A DNA stretch of 64,000 bases from Sipunculus nudus. Taxonomy: Eukaryota; Annelida; Sipuncula; Golfingiida; Sipunculidae. The position numbers were made by a program, and so were the translations under genes. The stretch is taken from positions 19,816,058-19,880,057 of the forward strand of contig CM049310.1 of the NCBI GenBank assembly GCA_026874595.1, read 5' to 3'. Below the pieces are notes generated by a model that saw nothing but the letters and a program-made list of their open reading frames with translations, was not told the DNA's origin and searched no databases. How positions within the stretch are numbered: position 1 is the first letter of the stretch; each line of letters starts with the position of its first letter. Below, one piece after another: positions 13,376-25,782 of the stretch.

Positions 13376-13954
13376 GTCTCAGGTTGCTTTGTGGCTTCAC
13401 TTCCTTTGACTCGGGTTATAGCAAGTCTCAGGTTGCTTTGTGGCTTCACTTCCTTTGACTCAGGTTATAGCAAGTTTCAGGTTGCTTTTTGGCTTCACTT
13501 CCTTTGACTCGGGTTATAGCAAGTTTCAGGTTGCTTTGTGGCTTCACTTCCTTTGACTCGGGTTATAGGAAGTTTCAGGTTGCGTTGTGGCTTCACTTCT
13601 TTTGACTTGGGTTATAGCAAGTCTCAGGCTGCTTTGTGGCCTCACTTCCTTTGATTCGGGTTATAGCAAGTCTCAGGTTGCTTTGTGGCTTCACTTCCTT
13701 TGACTCGGGTTATAGCAAGTCTCAGGTTGCTTTGTGGCTTCACTTCCTTTGACTCGGGTTATAGCAAGTCTCAGGCTGCTTTGTGGCCTCACTTCCTTTG
13801 ATTCGGGTTATAGCAAGTCTCAGGTTGCTTTGTGGCTTCACTTCCTTTGACTCGGGTTATAGCAAGTCTCAGGTTGCTTGATGGTTTCACTGACTTTGAT
13901 TCGGGTTATAGCAAGTTTCAGGTTGCTTTGTGGTTTAATTTCCTTTCTCTCGGG

Positions 13955-14950
13955 TTAAAACAAGTCTCAGGTCTGCTTTGTGGCATCACTTCCTTTGACT
14001 CGGGTTAAAGCAAGTCTCGTTTCGGCTCTGTGGCTTCACTTCCTTTCTCTCAGGTTAAAGCAAGTCTCAGGTTTGTTTTGTGGCTTCACTTCATTTGACA
14101 TAGGTTATAGCAAGTCTCAGGTTTGCTCTGTGGCTTCACTTCCTTTGACTGAAGTTATAGCAAGTCTCCTTCCGGCTTTGTGGCTTCATTTCCTTTCACT
14201 CGGGTTATAGCAAGTTTCAGGTTGCTTTGTGGCTTCACTTCCTTTGACTGGGTTATAGCAAGTTTCAGGTTGCTTTGTGGCTTCACTTCCTTTGACTCGG
14301 GTTATAGCAAATTTCAGGTTGCTTTGTGGCTTCACTTTCTATGACTCGGGTTATAGCAAGTTTCAGATTGCTTTGTGGCTTCACATCCTTTGACTCGGGT
14401 TATAGCAAGTTTGAGGTTGCTTTGTGGCTTCACTTCCTTTGACTCGGGTTATAGCAAGTCTCAGGTTGCTTTGTGGCTTCACTTCTTTTGACTTGGGTTA
14501 TAGCAAGTCTCAGGCTGCTTTGTGGCCTCACTTCCTTTGATTCGGGTTATAGCAAGTCTCAGGTTGCTTTGTGGCTTCACTTCCTTTGACTCGGGTTATA
14601 GCAAGTCTCAGGTTGCTTTGTGGCTTCACTTCCTTTGACTCGGGTTATAGCAAGTCTCAGGTTGCTTTGTGGCTTCACTTCCTTTGACTCTAGGGGTTAT
14701 AGCAAGTTTCAGGTTGCTTTGTGGCTTCACTTCTTTTGACTCGGGTTATAGCAAGTTTCAGGTTGCTTTGTGGCTTCACTTCCTTTGACTCAGTTTATAG
14801 CAAGTTTCAGGTTGCTTTTTGGCTTCACTTCCTTTGACTCGGGTTATAGCAAGTTTCAGGTTGCTTTGTGGCTTCACTTCCTTTGACTCGGGTTATAGGA
14901 AGTTTCAGGTTGCGTTGTGGCTTCAGTTCCTTCGGCTCGGGTTATAGCAA
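13955..14950 (+). repeat. Higher-order duplicated block of the 49-bp array (copy 2)
   Basis: Second copy of the block at 12,380-13,375. The two diverge abruptly after about 14,950, where this copy switches to the TTGATGGTTTCACTGAC unit type. Confidence 0.8.
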
Positions 14951-15289
14951 GTCTCAGGTTGCTTGATGGTTTCACTGACTTTGATTCGGGTTATAGCAAG
15001 TTTCAGGTTGCTTTGTGGCTTCACTTCCTTTGACTTGGGTTATAGCAAGTCTCAGGTTGCTTGATGGTTTCACTGACTTTGATTCGGGTTATAGCAAGTT
15101 TCAGGTTGCTTTGTGGCTTCACTTCCTTTGACTCGGGTTATAACAAGTTTCAGGCCGGATTTGTTGCTTCACTTCCTTTGATTTGGGTTATAGCTAGTTT
15201 CAGGTTGCTTTGTGGCTTCACTTCCTTTGACTCGGGTTATAGCCAGTTTCAGGTTGCTTTGTGGCCTCACTTCCTTTGACTTGGGTGTA

Positions 15290-15870
15290 AGCAAGTCTCA
15301 GGTCAGCATTGTGTCTTCACTTTATTTTGTTCGGTTTATAGCAAGCCTTAGGTTTGCTCTGTGGTTTAATTTCCTTTTTCTCAGGTTTAAGGAGGTCTCA
15401 GGCCGGATTTGTTGCTTCACATCCTTTGACTCTGGTTATAGAAAGTTTCAGGTTGCTTTGTTGCCTCACTGTCTTTGATTCGGGTTATAGCAAGTCTCAG
15501 GTTGCTTTGAAGCTTCACTTCCTTTGACTAGGGTTTTTGAAAGTTTCAGGTTGCTTTGTGGCTTCACTTCCTTTGACTCGGGTTATAGCAAGTTTCAGGT
15601 TGCTTTGTGGCTTCACTTCCTTTGACCCGGGTTATAGCAAGTCTCAGGTTGCATTGTGGCTTCACTTCCTTTGACTTGGGTTAAAGCAAGTCTCAGGTCA
15701 GCATTGTGTCTTCACTTTCTTTTGTTCGTTTTATAGCAAGCCTTAGGTTTGCTCTGTGGTTTAATTTCCTTTTTCTCAGGTTTAAGGAGGTCTCAGGCCG
15801 GATTTGTTGCTTCACATCCTTTGACTCTGGTTATAGAAAGTTTCAGGTTGCTTTGTTGCTTCACTTCCTT
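15290..15870 (+). repeat. Second higher-order motif in the 49-bp array
   Basis: A run of variants (CAGCATTGTGTCTTCAC, AGCAAGCCTTAGGTTTGC, TCAGGTTTAAGGAGGTCTC, GGCCGGATTTGTTGCTTC) occurs at about 15,300, again at about 15,693, and again at about 17,810-17,920, with a partial copy at about 16,385. This is a second, independent set of block duplications. Confidence 0.7.
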
Positions 15871-18800
15871 TGATTCGGGTTATAGCAAGTTTCAGGTTGC
15901 TTTGTGGCTTCACTTCCTTTGACACGGGTTATAGCAAGTTTCAGATTGCTTTGTGGCTTCACTTCCTTTGACTCGGGTTATAGCAAGTCTCAGGTTGCTT
16001 TGTGGCTTCACTTCCTTTGACTCGGGTTATAGCAAGTTTCAGGTTGCTTTGTGGCTTCACTTCTTTTGACTCGGGTTATAGCAAGTCTCAGGTTGCTTTG
16101 TGGCTTCACTTCTTTTGACTTGGGTTATAGCAAGTCTCAGGCTGCTTTGTGTCCTCACTTCCTTTGATTCGGGTTATAGGAAGTCTCAGGTTGCTTTGTG
16201 GTTTCACTTCCTTTGGCTTGGGTTATAGCAAGTCTCAGGTTGCTTGATGGTTTCACTGACGTTGATTCGGGTTATAGCAAGTTCCAGGTTGCTTTGTGGC
16301 TTCACTTCCTTTGACTTGGGTTATAGCAAGTCTCAGATTGCTTGATGGTTTCACTGACTTTGATTCGGGTTATAGCAAGTTTCAGGTCAGCATTGGGTCT
16401 TCACTTTATTTTGTTCGGTTTATAACAAGCCTTAGGTTTGCTCTGTGGCTTCACTTCGTTTGACTCGGGTTATAGCAAGTTTCAGGTTACTTTGTGGCTT
16501 CACTTCCTTTGATTCGGGTTATAGCAAGTTTCAGGTTGCTTTGTGGCTTCACTTCCTTTGACTCGGGTTATAGCAAGTTTCAGGTTGCTTTGTGGCTTCA
16601 CTTCCTTTGACTCGGGTTATAGCAAGTTTCAGGTTGCTTTGTGGCTTCACTTCCTTTGACTCAGGTTATAGCAAGTTTCAGGTTGCTTTTTGGCTTCACT
16701 TCCTTTGACTCGGGTTATAGCAAGTTTCAGGTTGCTTTGTGGCTTCACTTCCTTTGACTCGGGTTATAGGAAGTTTCAGGTTGCGTTGTGGCTTCACTTC
16801 CTTTGACTTGGGTTATAGCAAGTCTCAGGTTGCTTGATGGTTTCACTGAATTTGATTCGGGTTATAGCAAGTTTCAGGTTGCTTTGTGGCTTCACTTCCT
16901 TTGACTTGGGTTATAGCAAGTCTCAGGTTGATTGATGGTTTCACTGAATTTGATTCGGGTTATAGCAAGTTTCAGGTTGCTTTGTGGCTTCACTTCCTTT
17001 GACTTGGGTTATAGCAAGTCTCAGGCTGCTTTGGGCCTCACTTCCTTTGATTCGGGTTATAGCAAGTTTCAGGTTGCTTTGTGGCTTCACTTCCTTTGAC
17101 TTGGGTTATAAGAAGTTTCAGGCCGGATTTGTTGCTTCACTTCCTTTGATTCGGGTTATAGCAAGTTTCAGGTTGCTTTGAGGCTTCACTTCCTTTGACT
17201 CGGGTTATAGCAAGTTTCAGGTTGCTTTGTGGCTTCACTTCCTTTGACTCGGGTTATAGCAAGTTTCAGGTTGCTTTGTGGCTTCACTTCCTTTGACTCA
17301 GGTTATAGCAAGTTTCAGGTTGCTTTTTGGCTTCACTTCCTTTGACTCGGGTTATAGCAAGTTTCAGGTTGCTTTGTGGCTTCACTTCCTTTGACTCGGG
17401 TTATAGGAGTTTCAGGTTGCGTTGTGGCTTCACTTCCTTTGGCTCGGGTTATAGCAAGTCTCAGGTTTCTTGATGGTTTCACTGACTTTGATTCGGGTTA
17501 TAGCAAGTTTCAGGTTGCTTTGTGGCTTCACTTCCTTTGACTTGGGTTATAGCAAGCCTCAGGTTGCTTGATGGTTTCACTGACTTTGATCCGGGTTATA
17601 GCAAGTTTCAGGTTTCTTTGTTGCTTCACTTCCTTTGCCTCGGGTTATAACAAGTTTCAGGCCGGATTTGTTGCTTCACTTTCTTTGATTCGGGTTATAG
17701 CAAGTTTCAGGTTGCTTTGTGGCTTCACTTCCTTTGACTCGGGTTATAGCAAGTTTAAGGTTGCTTTGTGGCCTCACTTCCTTTGACTTGGGTTAAAGCA
17801 AGTCTCAGGTCAGCATTGTGTCTTCACCTTATTTTGTTCGGTTTATAGCAAGCCTTAGGTTTGCTCTGTGGTTTAATTTCCTTTTTCTCAGGTTTAAGGA
17901 GGTCTCAGGCCGGATTTGTTGCTTCACTTCCTTTGACTCGGGTTATAGCAAGTCTCAGGTTGCTTTGTGGCTTCACTTCTTTTGACTTGGGTTATAGCAA
18001 GTCTCAGGATGCTTTGTGGCCTCACTTCCTTTGATTCGGGTTATAGCAAGTCTCAGGTTGCTTTGTGGCCTCGCTTCCTTTGACTCGGGTTATAGAAAGT
18101 TTCAGGTTGCTTTATGGCTTCACTTCCTTTGACTCGGGTTATAGCAAGTTTCAGGTTGCTTTGTGGCTTCACTTCCTTTGACCCGGGTTATAGCAAGTCT
18201 CAGGTTGCTTTATGGCTTCACTTCTTTTGACTTGGGTTATAGCAAGTCTCAGGCTGCTTTGTGGCCTCACTTCCTTTGATTCGGGTTATAGCAAGTTTCA
18301 GGTTGCTTTGTGGCTTCACTTCCTTTGACTCGGGTTTTAGCAAGTTTCATGTTGCTTTGTGGCTTCACTTCCTTTGTCTCGGGTTATAGCAAGTTTCAGG
18401 TTGCTTTTTGGCTTCACTTCCTTTGACTCGGGTTATAGCAAGTTTCAGGTTGCTTTGTGGCTTCACTTCCTTTGACTCGGGTTATAGAAAGTCTCAGGTT
18501 GCTTTGTGGCTTCACTTCCTTTGACTCGGGTTAAAGCAGGTTTCAGGTTGCTTTGTGGCTTCACTTCCTTTGGCTCGGGTTAAAGCAAGTCTCAGGTTGC
18601 TTTGTGGCTTCACTTCCTTTGACTCGGGTTATAGCAAGTTTCAGGTTGCTTTGTGGCTTCACTTCCTTTGACTTGGGTTATAGCAAGTCTCAGGTTGCTT
18701 GATGGTTTCACTGACTTTGATTCGGGTTATAGCAAGTTTCAGGTTGCTTTATGGCTTCACTTCCTTTGACTCGGGTTATAGCAAGTCTCAGGCCGGATTT

Positions 18801-18999
18801 GTTGCTTCACTTCCTTTGACTCCATCCACGGAAAGTTTTATTCAAACAAATGCTTAAATTACCGAATATGAATATGCTAAGAACGAAAGTTAGTGTCTAA
18901 AATGATTTTTGAAAAAAAAATAAATAAATGATTTACAATCATTTGCATTTGTTTTTGATGAAACCTTACATATTATGTACATACATAGATATGGGTTAT

Positions 19000-20440
19000 G
19001 GGATGATGTTTATTTTAATTGGGGTTATGACCTTTCCTATGAGAGTGGCCTTGACCTTGAATATTCCCATATTTGGTGAAATTCACACAAAAACTTTAAT
19101 ATCTCAGTAACGGATACATGGAATGATCCAAAAATCAAATTGACCGAACATCTCGGATAGCTTTGTCTTTTGCCGAAGACAGGTGGCGCCATCTTGTGTC
19201 GTTTTCTTGTTAAAATGATGTTAACGCAATAACTTTGTAAGAATTTGAGTTACAGTCACCAAACCCACAGGTTTGATGCATCTTATCAACGGGTATTTCA
19301 AGTTCGAACATGGATGACCTTGATGCATTTTTTCAAGGTCACAGCAGCAAAAATGCTAATACAGGTGGCGCCACCTTGTGTCATTTTCTTGCTTTTGCGC
19401 CTGTTAATTCCCCACCATTGCCACTTGACAGCACTGTTAGCATGATAAATTGAAAACTAAAGGACAGATTTTTTTTTCATATCATGCATAAATATTTTAA
19501 GTTAAAATTTTTTTTTTCAAATTTTAATTTAAAATTTTTTTTTTTAAATCTTGGATTTTTTTCTCTTCTGCAAAATACAGGTGGCGCCACCTTGTGTCGT
19601 TTTCTTGCTCTTGCACCTGTTAATACTCCACCATTGCCACTTGACAGCATTGTTAGCATGATAAAATGAAAACTAAAGGACAGATTTTTTTTCATATCAT
19701 GCATATATATTTTAAGTTAAAAAATTTTTTTTTTTCAAATTTAAATTTAAATTTTTTTTTTTTAAATCTTGGATTTTTTTCTCTTTTGCAGAATACAGGT
19801 GGCGCCACCTTGTGTCGTTTTCTTGCTCTTGCACCTGTTAATACCCCACCATTGCCTCTTGACAGCACTGTTAGCATGATAAATTGAAAACTAAAGGACA
19901 GATTTCTTTCATATCATGCGTATATATATTTTTAAGTTAAGATTTTTTTAAAAAATTTAATTTAATTTTTTTTTTAATCTTGGATTTTTTTCTCTCTTGC
20001 AGAATACAGGTGGCGCCACCTCGTGTCGTTTTCTTGTTGCAACCGTAAATACCCCACCATTGCCACTTGACAGCACTGTTACCATGATAAATTGAAAACT
20101 TGAGGACAGATTTCTTTCATATCATGCGTATATTATATTTTTAAGTTAAAAAATTTTTTTTAAAATTTAATTTAATTTTTTTTTTAATCTTGGATTTTTT
20201 TTCTCTTTTGCAGAATACAGGTGGCGCCACCTTGTGTCGTTTTCTTGTTTTTACACCTCTTAATACCCCACCATTGCCACTTGACAGCACTGTTAGCATG
20301 ATAAATTGAAAACTAAAGGAAAGATTTCTTTCATATAATGCATATATATATTTTTAAGTTAAAAATTTTTTTTTTTAATTTTAATATAATTTCTTTTTTT
20401 TAAATCTTGTATTTCTTTTTTCTTCTATTATATACCTCTG
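19000..20440 (+). repeat. Repeat family G: dispersed element with five tandem units of about 214 bp
   Basis: Seen: aGGTGGCGCCACCt begins units at 19,363, 19,579, 19,797, 20,008 and 20,219 (spacings 216, 218, 211, 211). A degenerate copy at 19,181 reads GGTGGCGCCATC. Each unit carries TTGACAGCACTGTTAGCATG, then an A/T-rich inverted segment, then a pyrimidine-rich TTTTTCTCTTTTGCAG just before the next palindrome. The T-tract plus CAG resembles a splice acceptor, but nothing shows that it is used. The left part (19,000-19,360) is built of non-tandem repeat text. No ORF is credible. Confidence 0.75.
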
Positions 20441-23285
20441 AGATCCTTTTCTGACATTTACTTGAATGCGCTGGAGCCGGGTTGAACGTACACAGTTTAA
20501 TAGTGTTTCCCATTAGTAAACTATTTTAATACAAGCTTTCACCCCGCCACTTAACAGGATGATTTGAAATTTAGAAACTTTCAGTTAAAAGACTCAATGT
20601 TCCACTTTATAGGACATGCTTATGAGTGTTATTGCCCTGTGATGTGGTGAAGGTTCCAGGTAGACCAACTATAATGTAAGATGTGTCCTGTATATGTAAC
20701 CAGATGATAATTTTCATAATATTCGTCTGGGATCTCTCATCTTCTATGGCTACCCGTCCATGCTACGGCGCGGGTCTGTTGATTGTGACAATGGGCAGTA
20801 CATAGTGTTGTATATCAAACATCGCTCATATAATCAACGGGATACCACTCATGATTCGCATGTCTTTAAACAGCTCCTTCCATACGATACAATAATTACC
20901 AATTTTACATTTCCATGAAAGTCAAGTCTGTCTGTTCGTCATCGTGCCTGGTTTTTTCAGGGGGGTAGGCGGCCCGGCATGTTTTTAATTATTTTTGTAT
21001 GTTATACAACTGATTCCCAAGCACAGGATATTTCCAAATATATTAAGCTTGGATTTCAAGGAATTTTGTGCAGACGTAGCTCGTGTTTTTGGAGTAATCT
21101 GGATGTAGGTGCTGGGACAAGATTTCATCTGTTTGTATGCCCATCCGTTTGCTTGATTATTCATTATTTATCCGTTATCGGTGTGTTTGCACGGTTTTCC
21201 TGTTATAGGTGAATGAAGTATGAAACATTGCCGGGGCTGCCAACGACGATATGCTATATATGGCTAGACTTGATACGAAGTGCATGAGGTTTAGTTACTA
21301 GCCATATAGGCCTTATATACTAAAGAATGTATAAACATGTCTGCATTACACGTCGTTGCTTCCTAAGATACCATATATGATCCTGTTAAATAGAGCGGTA
21401 ATATTCTCTGTATTCCAATGGGAATAATCTACTGTGAGAACAGACGCTGGATTTGCAGGAGTGAGATATGCAAGGTTGAGCAATATAAGATTATGAAAAC
21501 ATTAACAGATTTCGTTTTTCCTTTTTGATTATCGGTATTTGATTTTGATATTTATGTGATATTTGGAATTATTTTCAGAGAGTGAGTGTAACTGTACTTC
21601 AGTCTTGATGGATGCGCAGCCGTATAATGCATGAGCGGCCATGATTCACACGGACGACATAATTTGATGAATTGTTTAACACAATCTCATCCATAATATA
21701 TGTTTCTCTCGTTTCTATTTCTATGTCAATAAACACATTCGCTTTCCCCAATTACACAATCATTCACACTGGTCATATTCTAATGGAAATATGCCTGCTT
21801 AGTTAATATCATATACGATTTTAAGTCTGTTCTTCTGTTGTTTAAATTTTGCATTATTTTCAAAAGTAGAACAATCACCTCGTGTAGCGCTACCCAACTG
21901 ATGGATTGGAAGAACAGAAAACAACATAAGAACAAAATTTATATCAGCTTATTTCATGATTTATTTATTAGGTTAGAACTGAAAAAAATTAAATTCAACA
22001 ATGTACATAAATGTTTCAGCTCATACAGTAATCATGTAAAATAAGTTTGAAATGATTAATAAGAAATAACTGGATATAGATGTATGGTGTATACATGAGT
22101 ATATCTGTATACTTAACATCTGTTATGATACAGAATAATGTCATGTGTCAAATTTTGTAATCCATGTATTTAAGAAAGCATGATCAAATAGACCTTGCCA
22201 AGGTAATAATAATATGTAGGCTTAGCTATCATTAGGCCAGTATACCGATGATCATCGTAAAGGTTTTCTTGGTCAGCAACTGCCAGGCGTGGACGTGACG
22301 ATTTGGGCTGGAGATTGGTTGGCGCATTACTCTTGCTTCTTCACATTCTGATTTTAGCCATAAGGCGGATGTGCCTTCAAGCGAAAACAAACAAACGAGG
22401 CCCAGGAGGATGGCAGCCTCGTTTGAACGTGTTGGCCATAACAGTCTGCAAGTTCCACTATTCCGTGGGCTTAAGAATAATAACCCACATTCACTGCCGT
22501 CAGTTTGAAATCACAGTTTGAAATCACCTGGGGACTGCCCGTTTCAACCAAGTTTCCATGGGACCCAGGCAAGTTCTAATTATATAAGGTAAGCTCTGTC
22601 ACTACACAAAACGCATAGCTAATTAATTACAGCTATAATGTAGGGACTCAATCAGTCGTAAAACTAGGCTTCACCAGCACGTATTGTTGTTAGGAACAGG
22701 ACGCTTAATTAGGATCACAGCTTAATTCACTAATTCCAGAGGAGTCAAGAAAAAAAAGCGTTGTACTACACCCGATGTTTCACTGGGACGGTTATAGTTT
22801 GCTCCAAGAAATATTTATTGAGAGTGAACACTGACTAAAATCACAATAACTTGGCAGCGAAATTATGGTTCTTGACTGCCAAGCAAAATATGAATAACTA
22901 GAAATCTGCATTCAAAAGAATGCAAGCCACCGGCATGGGTTAGGTTCCTTTTGTGGAGTTTCCCCAAACCGTTTTTGTATTCACTTACGTATAGGCCCAT
23001 ATTCCCAGGCTCATTCTTATTACTGTACTTAAGTGGAAAAAAGCTTTCCTTGGGCGGGATCAGTGCCAATAAACATAAACGCCTGGCAGCCGTACTACGG
23101 AACAACATATATTAATATTTCTCTAGCTTCCAAAATGTATTTCTTTTTGTTTCTTCGCCTTATTTCGGAGTTGTCGGGCATTCTCAAGATCGTTCGTCAT
23201 GTCACATATTCCTGTTATTGTAAACAGACACACAGAACGTAGATAACAGAAGCAGTGCCGTAGCAAAAGCCCTCTTCGGCAAGAC
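20441..23285. other. Unannotated stretch
   Basis: Mostly AT-rich, with a more GC-balanced patch at about 22,270-22,560. A hydrophobic-looking 72-codon frame there opens on TTG, not ATG, so I do not call it. Around 22,893-22,930 the phrase 'agaaatctgcattcaaaaga' resembles one at about 45,440, suggesting a minor dispersed repeat. Confidence 0.35.
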
Positions 23286-23925
23286 AGCCATGGTCACACT
23301 CTCACGGATAAGGGTACGGACCTCGATGGACTGTCCGAGACCGACTGTTCACTGTCCATACATGGGAAACGCGCATTTTTTTCGATTGCAACCGTATCAT
23401 GGAAGCTTTCCAGGGTTTGAGTACAGCGACCGTGCTGTTGTGACGGATTCCCACGGTCTGCGAAGGCGTCAGAATGGCTTTGAAACGGTTTCACTTCGGC
23501 AAGATCAGGGCATTGGAGAGACTTCTACGGTCAACCACGGACAATATACGGATGATGGCGGAGCGAGTACGGATTCCCAGGGGTTTTGGTTGTCTGTGAA
23601 GTGCATAGGGACTTTCATGGAAGCACTGCGGATTTTCACAATCGGCCAAGCACGATTGGTCGTGTCGCAGTCCTTTCGCAAACCAACCTGTCCGTACTCT
23701 GGCGCTAACGATGAACCAGGGAAGAACCCGACCAACGACGGAAGCATGTACGGAAAAGGTAGGGACATGCACGGACAAACACGGTGGCGTTATGTAGGGC
23801 TGGGTATCGGTCCGCCTCATCCGGTACAATACGTATCACGATACAGTTAATTCGATACCGATACGTATTGACGATACGCTTCATTTCTCTTTGTTTATCA
23901 TTTCTTAATAAAAGCTCTGTTTCTT

Positions 23926-23929
<4 letters not shown>

Positions 23930-23988
<59 letters not shown>
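23930..23988. repeat. (TA)n microsatellite
   Basis: About 29 TA dinucleotides inside the nested element. Confidence 0.95.
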
Positions 23989-23991
<3 letters not shown>

Positions 23992-24140
23992 CACATATTC
24001 CGTATGCTATGCACCCAAGTTGAGAAGCTTAAGCTTGATATTAAATAAATAAACAGACCAGTTGATTTTAATTATCAAAATCTTTCTAATTAAAACTACC
24101 AAAATCTCGATCTTCTTTGAGCCCTGTGCATCCCATCCCA

Positions 24141-24157
24141 ACCCCCCCCCCCACCCC
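24141..24157. repeat. C-run
   Basis: A run of C interrupted by one A; low complexity. Confidence 0.85.
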
Positions 24158-24260
24158 AGCACAAACAGTTTTATTACTTTTGATGGGAAAGATCAAAGGC
24201 TTTATTTTTTGTGTCATGAAATAACACAGTTTTGTATATTTCTGTGAATATGCAACCATA

Positions 24261-24263
<3 letters not shown>

Positions 24264-24307
<44 letters not shown>
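24264..24307. repeat. (AG)n microsatellite
   Basis: About 22 AG dinucleotides, a purine strand bias distinct from the (AT)n tracts elsewhere. Confidence 0.95.
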
Positions 24308-24311
<4 letters not shown>

Positions 24312-25178
24312 TTTAATTCGACATAAAAGTAAAGCATCCACCACACAAAACATATTCAGTATGTATTTTATTATGTCTGGGGACTGTTGTTAAGGATTTT
24401 AATCCGCCGACACAACAGTCCCCTGTGCATGAAACATGGAGATAGAGAAATTGTACATAAATATGGAGGATAAATGATTATACAATTTTTAATATTTGAG
24501 ACTATATGATTAAATGAGGAAATTTGTAAAAAACTGGGAATATTTACAACTTGAATTACTGAAATTATAGTTTGTTATTGATTAAAACAACTTTTTTATG
24601 GCTTAGACTAATTTTTGTTACAGATGTAGCAGTTTCTGAAGGCATTTGTCTTTATAATAATTAATAAAATGTTGTTTGATTTAGCAAATCAAACCTTGAA
24701 GACAATGAGTGAACATTTTGTCAACAATGATTTAGTCGGTTTCATTTATGACTTTTGATGTTATGTTTCTCAGACAGCTGTCTGCTATCTTAGGTCTGGT
24801 TTTATTTGTGACAAGGGTATCTTTATGTCTTGTGTCATGTTCGTGTGTCATGGTCCTTGTTGAAAAATTAAATGTTTGTAAATATTTTGATAGTGATTCA
24901 TGGCAGTTATTATAGTAAAATTTTAATATATTTAGTCTGAAGATGTCATTAATTTTAAGGATTTTTAATAATTTAAAAATCGATTCACTGTTGGCATTGT
25001 ATTTGCTATTTGTGATAATTCTTATAGCTTTTTTTTGGAGTTAGTCAATCTCATGTGTGAACAGAATTTGTCCCCAGGCTTTAACCATTTATTTTACGTT
25101 TGATGTAAAACGTGGGAGTTTCAAGTAACCTATGACTGGCTGCGAAAATAAAAAAAAAAACAGGGATAAAATGATATA

Positions 25179-25782
25179 CAGTGAAACCCCTCTGGGGAGG
25201 ACAGTCACGGGACTGGACAATTTGTTCGTTGTAGCGGGGTGTCCGCCCCAGAGGGGGTCGGGCCCAGGAGGTCCGGCTGCGGCAACATGTCGGAGACCCA
25301 AGTATGGGATTTTATCAACCATAAAAACCGGTTTTTTCCTTTAATATTAAACCTTAAATATATGTTACATGTGAAAAAAATTTAATGCCACCGGTTGTTG
25401 TGTTTTATTTATTTATTTTATTTTTATTTTATTTTTGAATGAGGCTTTTCATATTAACTGGAACATTACCGACATTGCATATTATTAAAATAATATTTTT
25501 ACATTGATTGACATCAACAGGACTTGCTCGTCTCGACATATACATTTCTGCACTGGGTCTGTAAAATTTCTCAATTATTCACTCTTCGTGATAATAAAAG
25601 AATCGCTTATGACATAAATTAATTTCAAAAATGCTCAGCCGTTTATTTGCAGCGCTTTGCAGCGCAGCGCAGCGTTCGGTGTGGCCGGGTCTTAATGGGG
25701 TTTAAAAAGTAGTAAAAACGCTCCGTCGGCCCAAAAAGTGTCCGTTAGGCGGGGTGTCCGCCTGCAGCCCGGGGTTTTGCTG
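25179..25782. mobile_element. TA-flanked MITE, 604 bp, nested
   Basis: Seen: the left end CAGTGAAACCCCTCTGG follows TA at 25,177-25,178. The right end GGGGTTTTGCTG precedes TA at 25,783-25,784 and reads CAGCAAAACCCC on the other strand. A GCGGGGTGTCCGCC word occurs inside both ends (about 25,233 and 25,749). There is no transposase ORF. The TA target and CAGTGAAACCCC terminus fit a non-autonomous pogo/Tc1-like element. It lies inside 23,795-26,158, making a third nesting level. Confidence 0.6.

Larger units (their letters stand above)
12263..18823. repeat. Large 49-bp minisatellite array, about 134 units
   Basis: Seen: the unit reads CAGGTTGCTTTGTGGCTTCA, then CTTCCTTTGACTCGGGTTAT, then AGCAAGTTT. 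Spacing of CAGGTTGC (for example 12,643 to 12,692) gives 49 bp; a few units near the left edge are 50 bp. The unit is strongly T-skewed on the plus strand (20 T against 7 A) and GC-richer than its surroundings. Variants include TTGATGGTTTCACTGACTTT, a GGCCGGATTTGTTGCTTCAC type found at both array edges, and a CAGCATTGTGTCTTCAC type. Stops TGA and TAG lie in the same frame of each unit, and 49 is not a multiple of 3, so ORFs of 60-90 codons here are by-products. There is no evidence of coding. Confidence 0.97.

Noticed and set aside
12405-18823. Chain of 60-96 codon ORFs with repeated text such as MASLPLTRVIAS
   Set aside because: They follow the 49-bp tandem unit through its frames. Both stops of the unit lie in one frame and the unit length is not divisible by 3, so such ORFs arise automatically.
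22303-22521. 72-codon frame with a signal-peptide-like hydrophobic start
   Set aside because: The first codon is TTG, not ATG, and no conserved downstream domain or splice context is visible.
23290-23850. 186-codon ORF with a good Kozak context
   Set aside because: It starts inside a terminal inverted repeat, its composition reflects repeated ACGGA words, and it matches no known domain.
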